NCBI RefSeq assembly: GCF_900108365.1 | Contig: NZ_FNWQ01000004.1 | Coordinates: forward strand, 248,001 to 312,000 | DNA: 64,000 nucleotides | From: Chryseobacterium culicis | GTDB taxonomy: Bacteria; Bacteroidota; Bacteroidia; Flavobacteriales; Weeksellaceae | Direction of reading: 5' to 3' | In this document: in pieces, positions 1-9,249 of the stretch | Position numbering within the stretch: position 1 is the first letter of the stretch | How the letters are laid out: each line of letters begins with the position of its first letter | Position numbers and translations under genes: made by a program | Notes under the pieces: generated by a model | Databases searched by the model: none | What the model was told of the DNA's origin: nothing | What the model saw: only the letters and a program-made list of their open reading frames with translations

Positions 1-2
1 GA

Positions 3-2645
3 AAAGTGATCTATGATGATGCTGTTCCAAGACTGAAATTTACCAATAGTCCTTTCAATGATTATAAAAACTTTAATGACCTGAGATTGTTTGTCAATAA
101 ATCAACGGCAAATATTACGGATAACATCAGAGCATCGGTTAAAAATCCATTAAGCCTGATGTATGTGAACGATGACGGTACTACTACTCCATCTACTTAT
201 GGCACTGTGAGCGGTGTTCCATACTATTATAACTGGTTTGGGCAGGTCCCTGGTTTGCAGACCAGTGAGCTGAGTAAAGTTAATTTATGGTCGGATAACT
301 CGCAGGGAGTGCAGGCAACAGATATTTCTATTCCGCAGCCCTACAGGGATAAGTCTTCTTATGACCCTTGTCCGAATGGATGGAGATTACCTTCCTTATT
401 GGTAGCATCATCCACAAAAAATATGAGAATGGATTTTACTCCTTTTGGAGCGAAAGTAAACAGCCCGTTATCTGCACTGAATGGTGCTCAGTCCAATATT
501 CCGCCGGGATTGTCGAACTTAAAACCCTATCTGGCTGGGATAAAAGTATATCCGCAATATGGGTTTGACATGACCAATGTAGGGGGTAATAATATCGGAA
601 TATTCCCCGGAACAGGATGGATTGGAAGAGGAGCAGCCGGTGACGGAAGATACCACACCAAAGCCACCTTTACAGATCAGCTTGAAACCTATTTATGGAC
701 ATCTACCATGACAAATTTCGGTGGTTATTCATCAATAGCAAGCGCATTACGATTAATCCCGTCTTCTGACCAGATTGTGAATAATTACAGACCGGATGCA
801 GCCAACTATCCTACTGTATACGGCTTATACAATTATAAACCTGCCGAAGATTATCCAACCAATAATGCACAGGCATGCAGATGTATTAAAGATCCGTTAT
901 TTGTAAAAAATAACTATAACTTTGAAACCGCTTTCTTCAGTGAAACTGAAACCTATAAAACAGGATTAGACAATCCTAATACATATATGGCCACAAAATC
1001 TACTGCAGATCAGATTATTTCGGTCCCGGTAAGCAAAGCCTTCTCTGTACAAAGCAATTATTTGGGAAATACTCAGATCCTGAATACCACAAGCTTTAAT
1101 GATTTAAAAGCCAATGTACTTTGGACGGATAATCCTGCTTTGGTAACACAATTAGCCATAGATAATACTTCCTCCAAAGATGCCAATATTAACGTAAAGG
1201 TAAACGCGAACCAATCAGGAAACGCTGTTGTTACATTACATAATGGATCAATCAGCAATCCTGTATACTGGAGCTGGCATATCTGGGTAACCAATAATGC
1301 CGTAAGCTCTTTTACACATGTAAATGATACCCCGGTTACCACAGATAACTACGTAAATTACACCCAGTATGGAACGATCATGAAAACAGCTGTCATGGAT
1401 AGAAACTTAGGAGCTGTTGAAGCAATGCCGGGTACTTATAACCCAACTGTTGCAGCACAGGTAAGCCAGCTGAACAGCTCGCAGGGATTACACTACCAGT
1501 GGGGAAGAAAAGATCCACTGCCTGTTTTTAATAATATCAACGGATCCAAATACAATATATTTCTTGGTACAACGAATAGCAGCGGTGCCGTAACGTATGC
1601 TACCTTTACGGAAGCCAATTATAACTCGAGCAGCATCGTTAATTACAACACCTATAAAAGCAGCATTAACGCAGCAGACAAAATAGATGTAAGAATAGAA
1701 AAGATTCTGGGATATTCCGTTGCCAATCCATTAAAGCTCATGATGCCGGTAACTGCATACCCCTATCGCGGAGACAATACACCACACTATACACTGGCTT
1801 CAGACTGGCTGTTTGATACCCAATATCAGGGATTATACGATGAAAGATGGGGCTTAGGAGGTAAAAAATCTGTATTTGATCCTTGCCCGAATGGATGGAG
1901 AATTCCGGAAGTTCTTGGTAAAGGCACAAACAAAACCTCACCATGGAGCCTTAAAGGCAACCCTGAAACACTCCGAGCCATTGACGGTACAGAAGCAGGG
2001 TATTACGGAGCTCCTATCTATAGTGTGACGGCACCTAGTTTCTGGGGCAAAACCGTAGGATATTCATTCACAAACAGTTTGTATAACATAGGAAATTATC
2101 CAAAAGCCGTTAGCAGGGGAAGCAGAAGCGTAATGTATGCGGGAGCCATCAATACCACTGTTAGTCCATCGGGAGGAGTATGGTACGCCAATCTGAATGG
2201 TGAAATGACGGGAAGAGCTTCTTATATGTATTTTGATATTTACAGCAGAAATAATGTGAAAAATGTTGATATAGATCCTTTCGCTTCTCTAAGCTGCAGA
2301 TGTGTAAAACAGGAAGATAACGGAACACCGAGAGGTCCGCTTCCAGGAATTCCTGTAACGCCAAACTCAGGAGCTCAGGCCAGAACAGCGTTAAACAAAA
2401 CTGTTATTGAAGAAAAGGTAAAAGATGACAAGGTAATTCTTTATCCTAATCCGGTAAAAGACATCCTGTATATTGACGCAAAAGATGACAAGGATTATTA
2501 TTATCAGATTTATAATATGTCCGGGCAGCTGATGAAAGAAGGTAAATTTACCAATAAGCAGACAGATGTTACTTCACTATTAACCGGAGCTTATCTGGTA
2601 AGAATTAACAATTCTGAAACGATTGTAAAAATTATTAAAAGATAA
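3..2645 (+). CDS. Large T9SS-secreted FISUMP-like protein, 5' end outside the window
   Basis: The reading frame is open to the left edge, so the GTG at base 6 is probably internal; the next gene's protein aligns across this point and continues upstream. Two FISUMP-like (Fibrobacter succinogenes major paralogous) units are visible, marked by DPCPNGWRLP, MDRNLGA, QWGRKDPLP and terminal CRCIKD/CRCVKQ. The last 70 or so residues form a type A T9SS sorting domain (YPNPVKDILYI, ending in VKIIKR), so export across the outer membrane is expected from family knowledge. It is a paralogue of the gene at 3493. The function is unknown; a surface or adhesin-like role is inference. Confidence 0.85.
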   Translation, partial: KVIYDDAVPRLKFTNSPFNDYKNFNDLRLFVNKSTANITDNIRASVKNPLSLMYVNDDGTTTPSTYGTVSGVPYYYNWFGQVPGLQTSELSKVNLWSDNSQGVQATDISIPQPYRDKSSYDPCPNGWRLPSLLVASSTKNMRMDFTPFGAKVNSPLSALNGAQSNIPPGLSNLKPYLAGIKVYPQYGFDMTNVGGNNIGIFPGTGWIGRGAAGDGRYHTKATFTDQLETYLWTSTMTNFGGYSSIASALRLIPSSDQIVNNYRPDAANYPTVYGLYNYKPAEDYPTNNAQACRCIKDPLFVKNNYNFETAFFSETETYKTGLDNPNTYMATKSTADQIISVPVSKAFSVQSNYLGNTQILNTTSFNDLKANVLWTDNPALVTQLAIDNTSSKDANINVKVNANQSGNAVVTLHNGSISNPVYWSWHIWVTNNAVSSFTHVNDTPVTTDNYVNYTQYGTIMKTAVMDRNLGAVEAMPGTYNPTVAAQVSQLNSSQGLHYQWGRKDPLPVFNNINGSKYNIFLGTTNSSGAVTYATFTEANYNSSSIVNYNTYKSSINAADKIDVRIEKILGYSVANPLKLMMPVTAYPYRGDNTPHYTLASDWLFDTQYQGLYDERWGLGGKKSVFDPCPNGWRIPEVLGKGTNKTSPWSLKGNPETLRAIDGTEAGYYGAPIYSVTAPSFWGKTVGYSFTNSLYNIGNYPKAVSRGSRSVMYAGAINTTVSPSGGVWYANLNGEMTGRASYMYFDIYSRNNVKNVDIDPFASLSCRCVKQEDNGTPRGPLPGIPVTPNSGAQARTALNKTVIEEKVKDDKVILYPNPVKDILYIDAKDDKDYYYQIYNMSGQLMKEGKFTNKQTDVTSLLTGAYLVRINNSETIVKIIKR

Positions 2646-2708
2646 TTACAATACCACTGCTGAAAAGCAATGATGGCCGGAATTTCTTCCGGCCATTTTT
2701 ATTTTAAA
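2310..2708 (+). repeat. 3' duplicated block, copy 1
   Basis: This covers the end of the first FISUMP-like gene, its sorting domain, stop and terminator. It aligns without gaps to 7999-8397, with about 16 mismatches counted by eye. Upstream parts of the two genes are clearly less alike (roughly 80% in the stretch I compared). Confidence 0.8.
2673..2703 (+). terminator. Intrinsic terminator of the first FISUMP-like gene
   Basis: A perfect 10-bp stem (ATGGCCGGAA / TTCCGGCCAT) with loop TTTC is followed by a T-rich tail. The same hairpin with the same flank recurs after the paralogue at 8362. Confidence 0.9.
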
Positions 2709-3349
2709 AAGGCTATAAACTCTTAGAGCTTACGCTTGAAATTTGAGGTATTTATTAAATATATTAAAAAAAAGCTGAAAACTCTTTTTCTTAAATCATT
2801 TCTCGCAGTTTTATCAAAATTATTATTAGTCAGTTATTTTTGACTACTTGTGCATATATTTCAATACATTAATTTTGCAAACACAATAAATATAAAACAT
2901 TAAAACCAAATAAACATACCAATTTAACAACATAAGATGTAAAAAAAATAAAAAACCCAATAAAAAAATACAATTAACGCAATGTAGTTCTGTAATATTT
3001 TCACTCTAACTGCAGGTTTAAATAATTGTAATATTTGATTATCTATTTTTTATAAAAACTAATAATTAAAAAACACAAATTCAAAAAAAATTATGCCTAA
3101 TCTCAATCATAACCACAATACCCTTTTATCACATTACCTTATACTTTGCTACTTCATTGCAGCAACATCATAAAAAGGAACAATTGTAATAAGCAGTCGA
3201 TTTCAAAAATCTGTTACTTCAATATTATCTGATTTTCCTTACGTTTTATTTACAAAATGTGAATCTTATTAATTCCACTCTCCTATTACCCTGATTATAA
3301 AACATAAAATTTGAATAATAGTAATTCAACTAAATAAACCCTAAAAAAC
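2709..3349. other. Long AT-rich intergenic leader
   Basis: This 640-base spacer lies between the tandem paralogues. It has very low GC, many A/T runs and one strong promoter (2848-2877). I see no conserved RNA fold. The only open frame is a 26-codon one (3093-3173, MPNLNHNHN...), with nothing to show that it is translated. If the promoter drives the next gene, its 5' leader is about 600 bases. Confidence 0.6.
2848..2877 (+). promoter_or_regulatory. Bacteroidetes-type promoter upstream of the second FISUMP-like gene
   Basis: TTG at 2848-2850, a 19-base spacer and TAATTTTG at 2870-2877 match the Bacteroidetes sigma consensus TTG-N19-TAnnTTTG exactly. Transcription would start near 2884, about 470 bases before the small frame at 3350 and about 610 before the ATG at 3493. 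Confidence 0.7.
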
Positions 3350-3493
3350 ATGTGTATGAGAAAAACATTAATCCCATCAATTTGGGCTGTATTATGCCCA
3401 GGTGCAATCGTCAACGCTTCCGCACGAGGCGACACAAATCTACCACACCATATAGTTATCAAACAATTATTAAAACAAAAGAAAATTAATTAA
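3350..3493 (+). CDS. Possible 47-residue leader peptide or small secreted protein
   Basis: An ATG frame of 47 codons (a second in-frame ATG at 3356) has a basic start (MRKTL), a hydrophobic core and a possible Ala-Ser-Ala cleavage site. Its TAA overlaps the ATG of the following large gene (TAATG), the arrangement expected for translational coupling. I do not recognise the peptide. It could be a signal-peptide relic, a coupling leader or chance. No ribosome-binding site is evident. Confidence 0.3.
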   Translation: MCMRKTLIPSIWAVLCPGAIVNASARGDTNLPHHIVIKQLLKQKKIN

Positions 3494-6400
3494 TGAAGAA
3501 AAAACTACTAAAGATTTTTATCTTTTTATTTTTTACGTCATGGTTTACAGCCTTTGCACAAAGCAATATCTGTTTCAACCGCTTACATAGTGGTTTTGCA
3601 GAAATCATGATCCCCGTAAATGAATGGCAAGGAAATTCTGTAATATTAACGGCTTATAGAACTACAGGAGCTTTTGCATTATCTCCTGTTACATTAAATA
3701 CAACAGATCTGCCAAAAGTTACAGCCGCCAACGGAACACAATATTATTATATTAAACGTACCTCTGGATATCCCACAGAAGATCTTGTTTTTGAAGTAAG
3801 TAGTCCATTAGATTCCACTGTATCCCATGCTTTACCAGCTTTACCACAAAGCCAATGGAATACAGCAGGAACAGCTGATGCCTGTGGAGTAGCTAAAGCT
3901 GACGCCTGTTTCACTCGTCTGCATAATGGTTTCGCCGAAATTATGATTCCCATTAGTCAATGGAATGGAAATACTGTAATAGTTACAGCTTATAGAACTA
4001 CAGGAGGATTTGCATTATCTCCTGTTACATTAAATACAGCAGACCTGCCAAAGGTTATCGCTGCCAACGGAACACAATATTATTATATTAAACGTACTTC
4101 CGGATATCCCACAGAAGATCTTGTTTTTGAAGTAAGCAGCCCATCAGATGCCGCCGTATCCTACACCCTGCCGGCTCTGCCACAAAATCAATGGAATACA
4201 GCAGGAACAGCTGATGCATGTGGAGTTTCTAAGGCTGATGCATGTTTCAATCGTCTGCATAATGGTTTTGCTGAAATTTTAATCCCTGTAAATCAATGGC
4301 ATGGAAACACTGTAATAATTACAGCTTATAGAATTACCGGAGAATTTGCATTATCTCCAGTTACATTAAATACAGCAGATCTGCCAAAAGTTACAGCTTC
4401 CAACGGAACACAGTATTATTATATTAAACGTACTTCAGGATATGCCGCAGAAGATCTTACTTTTGAGGCTAGTAGCCCATTGGATGCTGCAGTATCTTAT
4501 ACCTTACCGGTTTTACCACAAAGTGAATGGAATGATTTTACACTTCAAAATGCCTGTATAAATAAAGCCAGCGGAGTATGTATAAACCGCAACGGACTTA
4601 GCTATACCATATACATTCCTAAAAATAACTGGAATGGAACCGATGCTCAGATTAAATTATACCTTACAAATGGTACGTTATTATATAACCAGGCCTTCAC
4701 TAATCCTGCAACTGAAATTTACAATGGCATGTTATGCTATAAAATACAGGTAAACTACAATGCATATACCAATGAAAATATTATTGTTGAAGCCTCCAGC
4801 TTAAGTAACGGAGCATTACATATGCTACTAAGCCCTATACAAACGTTATGTAATGGCAATGCCTGTACAAATGTAACAACCCCGACATTTATACAAATAC
4901 CAGCTATTTATCCAGATGGAACATTTAATTTGCCAACTACCTCAAATGAAGGAATTACCGGCACATGGTCACCGGCTCCAAATAATCAGGCAACTACAAC
5001 TTATACATTTACTCCGGATATAGGACAATGTGCAGAAAGTACAACACTAACAGTAGAAGTTAAAGCCCTTGAATGGGCCAAAGCTCCCAACAGTTATATC
5101 TTCACAGGTAAAGACAAAGAAGGCAATGATGTAGATGGATTATATATTCCTGTGAAAAAAGCCTACGAAATGTGGCGAAACGGAAATTACATGAAAGGAT
5201 CCGAAATACCTTCCGGAACAGTAACCGCTGATGTATTATGGGAAGACAATATGGGACTGATAAAATCTAAAGAAAATTATACTTTGGATATTATAGGCTC
5301 AGGTGAAGATGCAAAAATAAAAGTACCCGTAAACAAAGTTAAAGAAGGAAATGCAGTTGTTGCTTATAAAGTAAATGGGGAAATTTTCTGGTCATGGCAC
5401 GTTTGGGTAACAGATGATCCTACCAACGGTTCTACTTATAAAAGCTATGATGATGTAAAAAGACAGCTAAGCGATGGTACTGTTGAAAATATTCCTAATG
5501 CTGAGTGGGGATGGATGGACAGAAACCTTGGTGCATTGGGGAATTCTCTTAATGGAGACGGATGGAATAAAAACGGTGGACTTATGTACCAGTGGGGTAG
5601 AAAAGATCCTTTTCCACCATTAACCAATACTGATGCTAGTTTTTATCAGATAACCGGAAGCTTAGGAAAGATTGTTCATGATGATGCAATATCTAGATTA
5701 CAATTTAGCAATAGCCCTTTTAATGATTATAAAAACTTTAGTGCTTTAATACTATTTATCAATAAATCAACAGCAAACATAACAGACAATATTAGAACGT
5801 CTGTAAAAAAGCCTTTAAGCTTAATATATGTCAGCGATGACGGAACAAGTAATCTATCTATATACGGAACAGATAGTAATGTTCCATACTACTATAACTG
5901 GTTTGGCCAGGTACCCGGATTGCAAACTAAAGAGTTAAGTAAAGTTAACCTATGGTCGGATAACTCCCAAGGAGTACTGGCAACAACAGATATTTCAACT
6001 CCCCAGCCATATAGAAATAAATCTTCTTATGATCCTTGCCCTAATGGATGGAGACTACCTTCAGCATTAGTGGCCTCATCAACCAAAAATGTAAGAATGG
6101 ATTTTACTCCATTTGGTCCCAAAATAAATAAATCTTTAAATGATTTAAATGGAGTTCAATCCAATATTCCGCCAGGATTATCAAATTTAAAACCTTATCT
6201 GGCCGGCATAAAAGTATATCCCCAGTACGGTTTTGATATGACCAATGTAGGAGGTAACAATATCGGAATATTCCCAGGAACAGGATGGATTGGAAGAGGA
6301 TCTGATGACAGATATCATCCTAAAGCGGCATATACAGACCAACTTGAAACTTATCTTTGGACATCAACAATGACCAGCTTTGCTGGATATTCGTCAATAG

Positions 6401-8334
6401 CAAGTGCATTAAGATTAATTCCGTCTTCTGATCAGGTAATAAATAATTATAAACCGGATCCTACAAATTATCCGAATGTTTATGGCTGGTACAGTTATAA
6501 ACCATCTGATGACTATCCAACCAATAATGCTCATGCCTGCAGATGTATTAAAGATCCGTTATTTGTAAAAAATAACTACAACTTTGAAACTACTTTCTTC
6601 AGCGAAACTGAAACCTATAAAACAGGATTAGATAATCCTAATACTTATATGGTTACAAAATCAGCCGCAGATCAGATAGTTCCAATACCTGTCAGTAAAG
6701 CTTTCTCTGTACAGAGTAACTATTTAGGAAATACTCAAATTCTGAATACAACAAGCTTCAATGATTTAAAAGCCAATGTACTTTGGACAGATAACCCTGC
6801 TTTGGTAACACAATTAACTATAGATAATCCATCTTCCAAAGATGCAAACATCAATGTAAAAGTAAATGCCAACCAATCCGGTAATGCTGTTGTTACTTTG
6901 CATAATGGTTCAATAAGCAATCCTGTATACTGGAGCTGGCATATCTGGGTAAGCAATACATCCGTAAATTCTTTTACCTATGTAAATGACACTCCTATTG
7001 CCACCGATAATTACGTCAATTATACTCAATATGGAAATATTCTGAAAACAACAATTATGGACCGCAACTTAGGAGCTATTGAGGCAATGGCAAATTATTA
7101 TAGCCCAGATGTTCCCGAACAGGTAACAAGGCTTAACAACTCACAGGGATTAAATTACCAGTGGGGCAGAAAAGACCCATTACCTATATTTAACAATATA
7201 AGCGGTTCTAAATATAACATTTTCCTGGGTACTACTAATAATGGGGTTGTAACATATACTAACTTTACAGAAGCAAACTATAACTCAAGCAATATAGTGA
7301 ATTATGACACCTATAAAAGCAGTATTAATGCGGCCGATAAGATAGATGTGAGAATAGAAAAAATTCTGGGATATTCTGTGGCAAACCCATTAAAGTTTAT
7401 GATGCCAACTGTTATGTATCCAAAACGTGGAACTGATTCAAAAGGAAATGATATAAATTATTATAACCTTGCATCAGATTGGTTGTTTGATACTCAATAT
7501 CATAATTTATATGATGAAAGATGGGGAGTAGGTAATAAAAAATCCGTATTTGATCCTTGCCCGAATGGATGGAGAATTCCTGAAATTCTTGGTAATGGTA
7601 CCAATAAAACCACTCCATGGAGCCTTAAGAGCAATCCTGAAGAATTATCAGGTACCGGTAATTCTGAAGCAGGTTACTATGGAGGCAATATTAGCAGTTG
7701 GAGACCTGGAGATACAACATATTCCGGCAAAATAGTAGGATATATTTTCAGTAATAGTGTGTATAATGTAGGCAATTATCCTAAAAGCCCCAGCAGAGGC
7801 AGTAGAAGCGTAAAGTTTCCCCCATATCCTACACTAAATGCCAATTTTAGCCTAACGGCTGGAGGAAATTGGTATGCCAATTTAAATGGTGAAATGACAG
7901 GAAGAGGAACCTATATGTATTTTGATGATAAATTTAGGATTAATGTAAAAAATGTAGACGTAGACCCTTATGCAGCTCTCAACTGCAGATGCGTGAAACA
8001 GGAAGATAACGGTACTCCGAGAGGTCCGCTGCCAGGAATTCCTGTAACGCCAAACTCAGGAGCTCAGGCCAAAACAGCGTTAAACAAAACTGTTATTGAA
8101 GAAAAGGTAAAAGATGACAAGGTAGTTCTTTACCCTAATCCGGTAAAAGACATCCTGTATATTGATGCAAAAGATGACAAGGATTATTATTATCAAATCT
8201 ATAATATGTCCGGACTGTTGATGAAAGAAGGTAAATTTACCAATAAACAAACAGATGTTACTTCACTATTAACCGGAGCTTATCTGGTAAGAATTAACAA
8301 TTCTGAAACGATTGTAAAAATTATTAAAAAATAA
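3493..8334 (+). CDS. 1613-residue T9SS-secreted protein with three N-terminal repeats and two FISUMP-like units
   Basis: It begins with a signal peptide (cut probably after TAFAQ, residue 23). Three near-identical 112-residue repeats follow, starting at Cys27, Cys139 and Cys251, then a divergent fourth repeat to about residue 455. Next comes an Ig-like stretch (YTFTPDIGQCAE), then two FISUMP-like units with MDRNLGA, QWGRKDPFP, DPCPNGWRLP and CRCIKD/CRCVKQ. A type A T9SS sorting domain ends the protein (YPNPVKDILYI to VKIIKK). Export by the type IX system and cell-surface or extracellular location follow from the family; ligand and function are unknown. The C-terminal two thirds duplicate the preceding gene. 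Confidence 0.9.
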   Translation: MKKKLLKIFIFLFFTSWFTAFAQSNICFNRLHSGFAEIMIPVNEWQGNSVILTAYRTTGAFALSPVTLNTTDLPKVTAANGTQYYYIKRTSGYPTEDLVFEVSSPLDSTVSHALPALPQSQWNTAGTADACGVAKADACFTRLHNGFAEIMIPISQWNGNTVIVTAYRTTGGFALSPVTLNTADLPKVIAANGTQYYYIKRTSGYPTEDLVFEVSSPSDAAVSYTLPALPQNQWNTAGTADACGVSKADACFNRLHNGFAEILIPVNQWHGNTVIITAYRITGEFALSPVTLNTADLPKVTASNGTQYYYIKRTSGYAAEDLTFEASSPLDAAVSYTLPVLPQSEWNDFTLQNACINKASGVCINRNGLSYTIYIPKNNWNGTDAQIKLYLTNGTLLYNQAFTNPATEIYNGMLCYKIQVNYNAYTNENIIVEASSLSNGALHMLLSPIQTLCNGNACTNVTTPTFIQIPAIYPDGTFNLPTTSNEGITGTWSPAPNNQATTTYTFTPDIGQCAESTTLTVEVKALEWAKAPNSYIFTGKDKEGNDVDGLYIPVKKAYEMWRNGNYMKGSEIPSGTVTADVLWEDNMGLIKSKENYTLDIIGSGEDAKIKVPVNKVKEGNAVVAYKVNGEIFWSWHVWVTDDPTNGSTYKSYDDVKRQLSDGTVENIPNAEWGWMDRNLGALGNSLNGDGWNKNGGLMYQWGRKDPFPPLTNTDASFYQITGSLGKIVHDDAISRLQFSNSPFNDYKNFSALILFINKSTANITDNIRTSVKKPLSLIYVSDDGTSNLSIYGTDSNVPYYYNWFGQVPGLQTKELSKVNLWSDNSQGVLATTDISTPQPYRNKSSYDPCPNGWRLPSALVASSTKNVRMDFTPFGPKINKSLNDLNGVQSNIPPGLSNLKPYLAGIKVYPQYGFDMTNVGGNNIGIFPGTGWIGRGSDDRYHPKAAYTDQLETYLWTSTMTSFAGYSSIASALRLIPSSDQVINNYKPDPTNYPNVYGWYSYKPSDDYPTNNAHACRCIKDPLFVKNNYNFETTFFSETETYKTGLDNPNTYMVTKSAADQIVPIPVSKAFSVQSNYLGNTQILNTTSFNDLKANVLWTDNPALVTQLTIDNPSSKDANINVKVNANQSGNAVVTLHNGSISNPVYWSWHIWVSNTSVNSFTYVNDTPIATDNYVNYTQYGNILKTTIMDRNLGAIEAMANYYSPDVPEQVTRLNNSQGLNYQWGRKDPLPIFNNISGSKYNIFLGTTNNGVVTYTNFTEANYNSSNIVNYDTYKSSINAADKIDVRIEKILGYSVANPLKFMMPTVMYPKRGTDSKGNDINYYNLASDWLFDTQYHNLYDERWGVGNKKSVFDPCPNGWRIPEILGNGTNKTTPWSLKSNPEELSGTGNSEAGYYGGNISSWRPGDTTYSGKIVGYIFSNSVYNVGNYPKSPSRGSRSVKFPPYPTLNANFSLTAGGNWYANLNGEMTGRGTYMYFDDKFRINVKNVDVDPYAALNCRCVKQEDNGTPRGPLPGIPVTPNSGAQAKTALNKTVIEEKVKDDKVVLYPNPVKDILYIDAKDDKDYYYQIYNMSGLLMKEGKFTNKQTDVTSLLTGAYLVRINNSETIVKIIKK
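3571..4560 (+). repeat. Three tandem 336-bp (112-codon) coding repeats
   Basis: Units begin at 3571, 3907 and 4243, each opening with the Cys codon of C-F-(N/T)-R-L-H and ending near ADACGV. Spacing is exactly 336 bp. Differences are mostly single substitutions, which suggests recent duplication or homogenisation. A fourth unit (from about 4576) is recognisable only at protein level. Confidence 0.85.
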
Positions 8335-8397
8335 TTACAATACCGCTGCTGAAAAGCAATGATGGCCGGAATTTCTTCCGGCCATTTTTATTTTAAA
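7999..8397 (+). repeat. 3' duplicated block, copy 2
   Basis: This is the partner of 2310-2708. Similarity runs through the stop codon and terminator and stops just after the shared TTTTAAA. Confidence 0.8.
8362..8390 (+). terminator. Intrinsic terminator of the second FISUMP-like gene
   Basis: The same 10-bp ATGGCCGGAA / TTCCGGCCAT hairpin as at 2673, with a T-rich tail. Confidence 0.9.
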
Positions 8398-8447
8398 TCA
8401 TTTTAATGTTATATCACTGATAGAAACAGATAGATTTACACACGCTT

Positions 8448-8476
8448 AGAAAGAATCAATCTCATTGATTCTTTCT
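8448..8476. terminator. Second hairpin between the converging units
   Basis: A perfect 13-bp inverted repeat (AGAAAGAATCAAT / ATTGATTCTTTCT) with a 3-base loop. It is about 60 bp beyond the plus-strand terminator and could act as a back-up terminator; there is no long T tract. Confidence 0.45.
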
Positions 8477-8593
8477 TTGCTTTCTTAATAATTTAACAGC
8501 AGAAACTAAGACCTTTGTGTTAAATTGAAATAGCTATATTTAAACATTTGATGCTTCCTATTTTGCATCTAAGCTTTATCAAAAGTCTATAAA

Positions 8594-8622
8594 CAAAAAA
8601 AGTCTTCTATTTCTAGAAGACT
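8594..8622 (-). terminator. Terminator of the tRNA-Asp array
   Basis: A 9-bp stem (AGTCTTCTA / TAGAAGACT) with loop TTTC lies just 3' of the last tRNA-Asp on the minus strand and is followed there by a run of T. Confidence 0.8.
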
Positions 8623-8627
8623 TTTTG

Positions 8628-8701
8628 CGATCCGGACGGGACTCGAACCCGCGACCTCCGCCGTGACAGGGCGGCATTCTAACCAGCTGAACTACCGGAT
8701 C
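8628..8701 (-). tRNA. tRNA-Asp (GTC), copy 1 (promoter-distal)
   Basis: Cloverleaf on the minus strand: acceptor GATCCGG/CCGGATC, anticodon loop CTGTCAC (GTC), TTCGAGT T-loop, discriminator G. 74 nt with no encoded CCA. Confidence 0.95.
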
Positions 8702-8732
8702 AATTTTTTTAAAGAAATTGAGAAAACTTCTG

Positions 8733-8806
8733 CGATCCGGACGGGACTCGAACCCGCGACCTCCGCCGTGACAGGGCGGCATTCTAACCAGCTGAACTAC
8801 CGGATC
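8733..8806 (-). tRNA. tRNA-Asp (GTC), copy 2
   Basis: Identical to the copy at 8628, in the same orientation, after a 31-base spacer. Confidence 0.95.
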
Positions 8807-8838
8807 AATTTTTTTAAAAGAAATTGAGAAAACTTCTG

Positions 8839-8912
8839 CGATCCGGACGGGACTCGAACCCGCGACCTCCGCCGTGACAGGGCGGCATTCTAACCAGCTG
8901 AACTACCGGATC
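8839..8912 (-). tRNA. tRNA-Asp (GTC), copy 3
   Basis: Identical to its neighbours; the 32-base spacer is also nearly identical to the others. Confidence 0.95.
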
Positions 8913-8944
8913 AATTTTTTTAAAAGAAATTGAGAAAACTTCTG

Positions 8945-9018
8945 CGATCCGGACGGGACTCGAACCCGCGACCTCCGCCGTGACAGGGCGGCATTCTAAC
9001 CAGCTGAACTACCGGATC
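8945..9018 (-). tRNA. tRNA-Asp (GTC), copy 4
   Basis: Identical tRNA body, anticodon loop CTGTCAC. Confidence 0.95.
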
Positions 9019-9049
9019 AATTTTTTAAAAGAAATTGAGAAAACTTCTG

Positions 9050-9123
9050 CGATCCGGACGGGACTCGAACCCGCGACCTCCGCCGTGACAGGGCGGCATT
9101 CTAACCAACTGAACTACCGGATC
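9050..9123 (-). tRNA. tRNA-Asp (GTC), copy 5 (promoter-proximal)
   Basis: Same as the other four except one C-to-T change in the D-loop (AGTTGG instead of AGCTGG), which keeps the fold. It is first behind the promoter at 9160-9189. Confidence 0.95.
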
Positions 9124-9159
9124 AAATTATTAAAGAACTTCGTTTCTTTTTCGTGGTTG

Positions 9160-9189
9160 CAAAATTACACCTTTTTTCCTTACCTGCAA
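9160..9189 (-). promoter_or_regulatory. Promoter of the tRNA-Asp array
   Basis: On the minus strand TTG (9187-9189), a 19-base spacer and TAATTTTG (9160-9167): an exact Bacteroidetes consensus about 37 bases upstream of the first tRNA. Confidence 0.75.
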
Positions 9190-9196
9190 ATTATTT

Positions 9197-9230
9197 TCAA
9201 AAAAAATGCCTCCCAATCATGGAAGGCATT
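9197..9230 (-). terminator. Terminator of trxA
   Basis: AATGCCT / AGGCATT stem extended by CC/GG with one bulge, followed on the minus strand by about ten T. It lies about 20 bp after the trxA stop and overlaps the tRNA-array promoter region. Confidence 0.7.
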
Positions 9231-9249
9231 CATTACCAAAGTTGTTTTT

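Noticed and set aside
1073..1342. Long antisense open frame within the first FISUMP-like gene, repeated in its paralogue at 6735-6956
   Set aside because: It follows from the sense codon pattern of two homologous genes; no start signal or protein family supports it.
8628..9123. Regular array of 74-base repeats with 31-base spacers, resembling CRISPR at first sight
   Set aside because: Each repeat folds as tRNA-Asp with a GTC anticodon, the spacers are nearly identical, and no cas genes are present.
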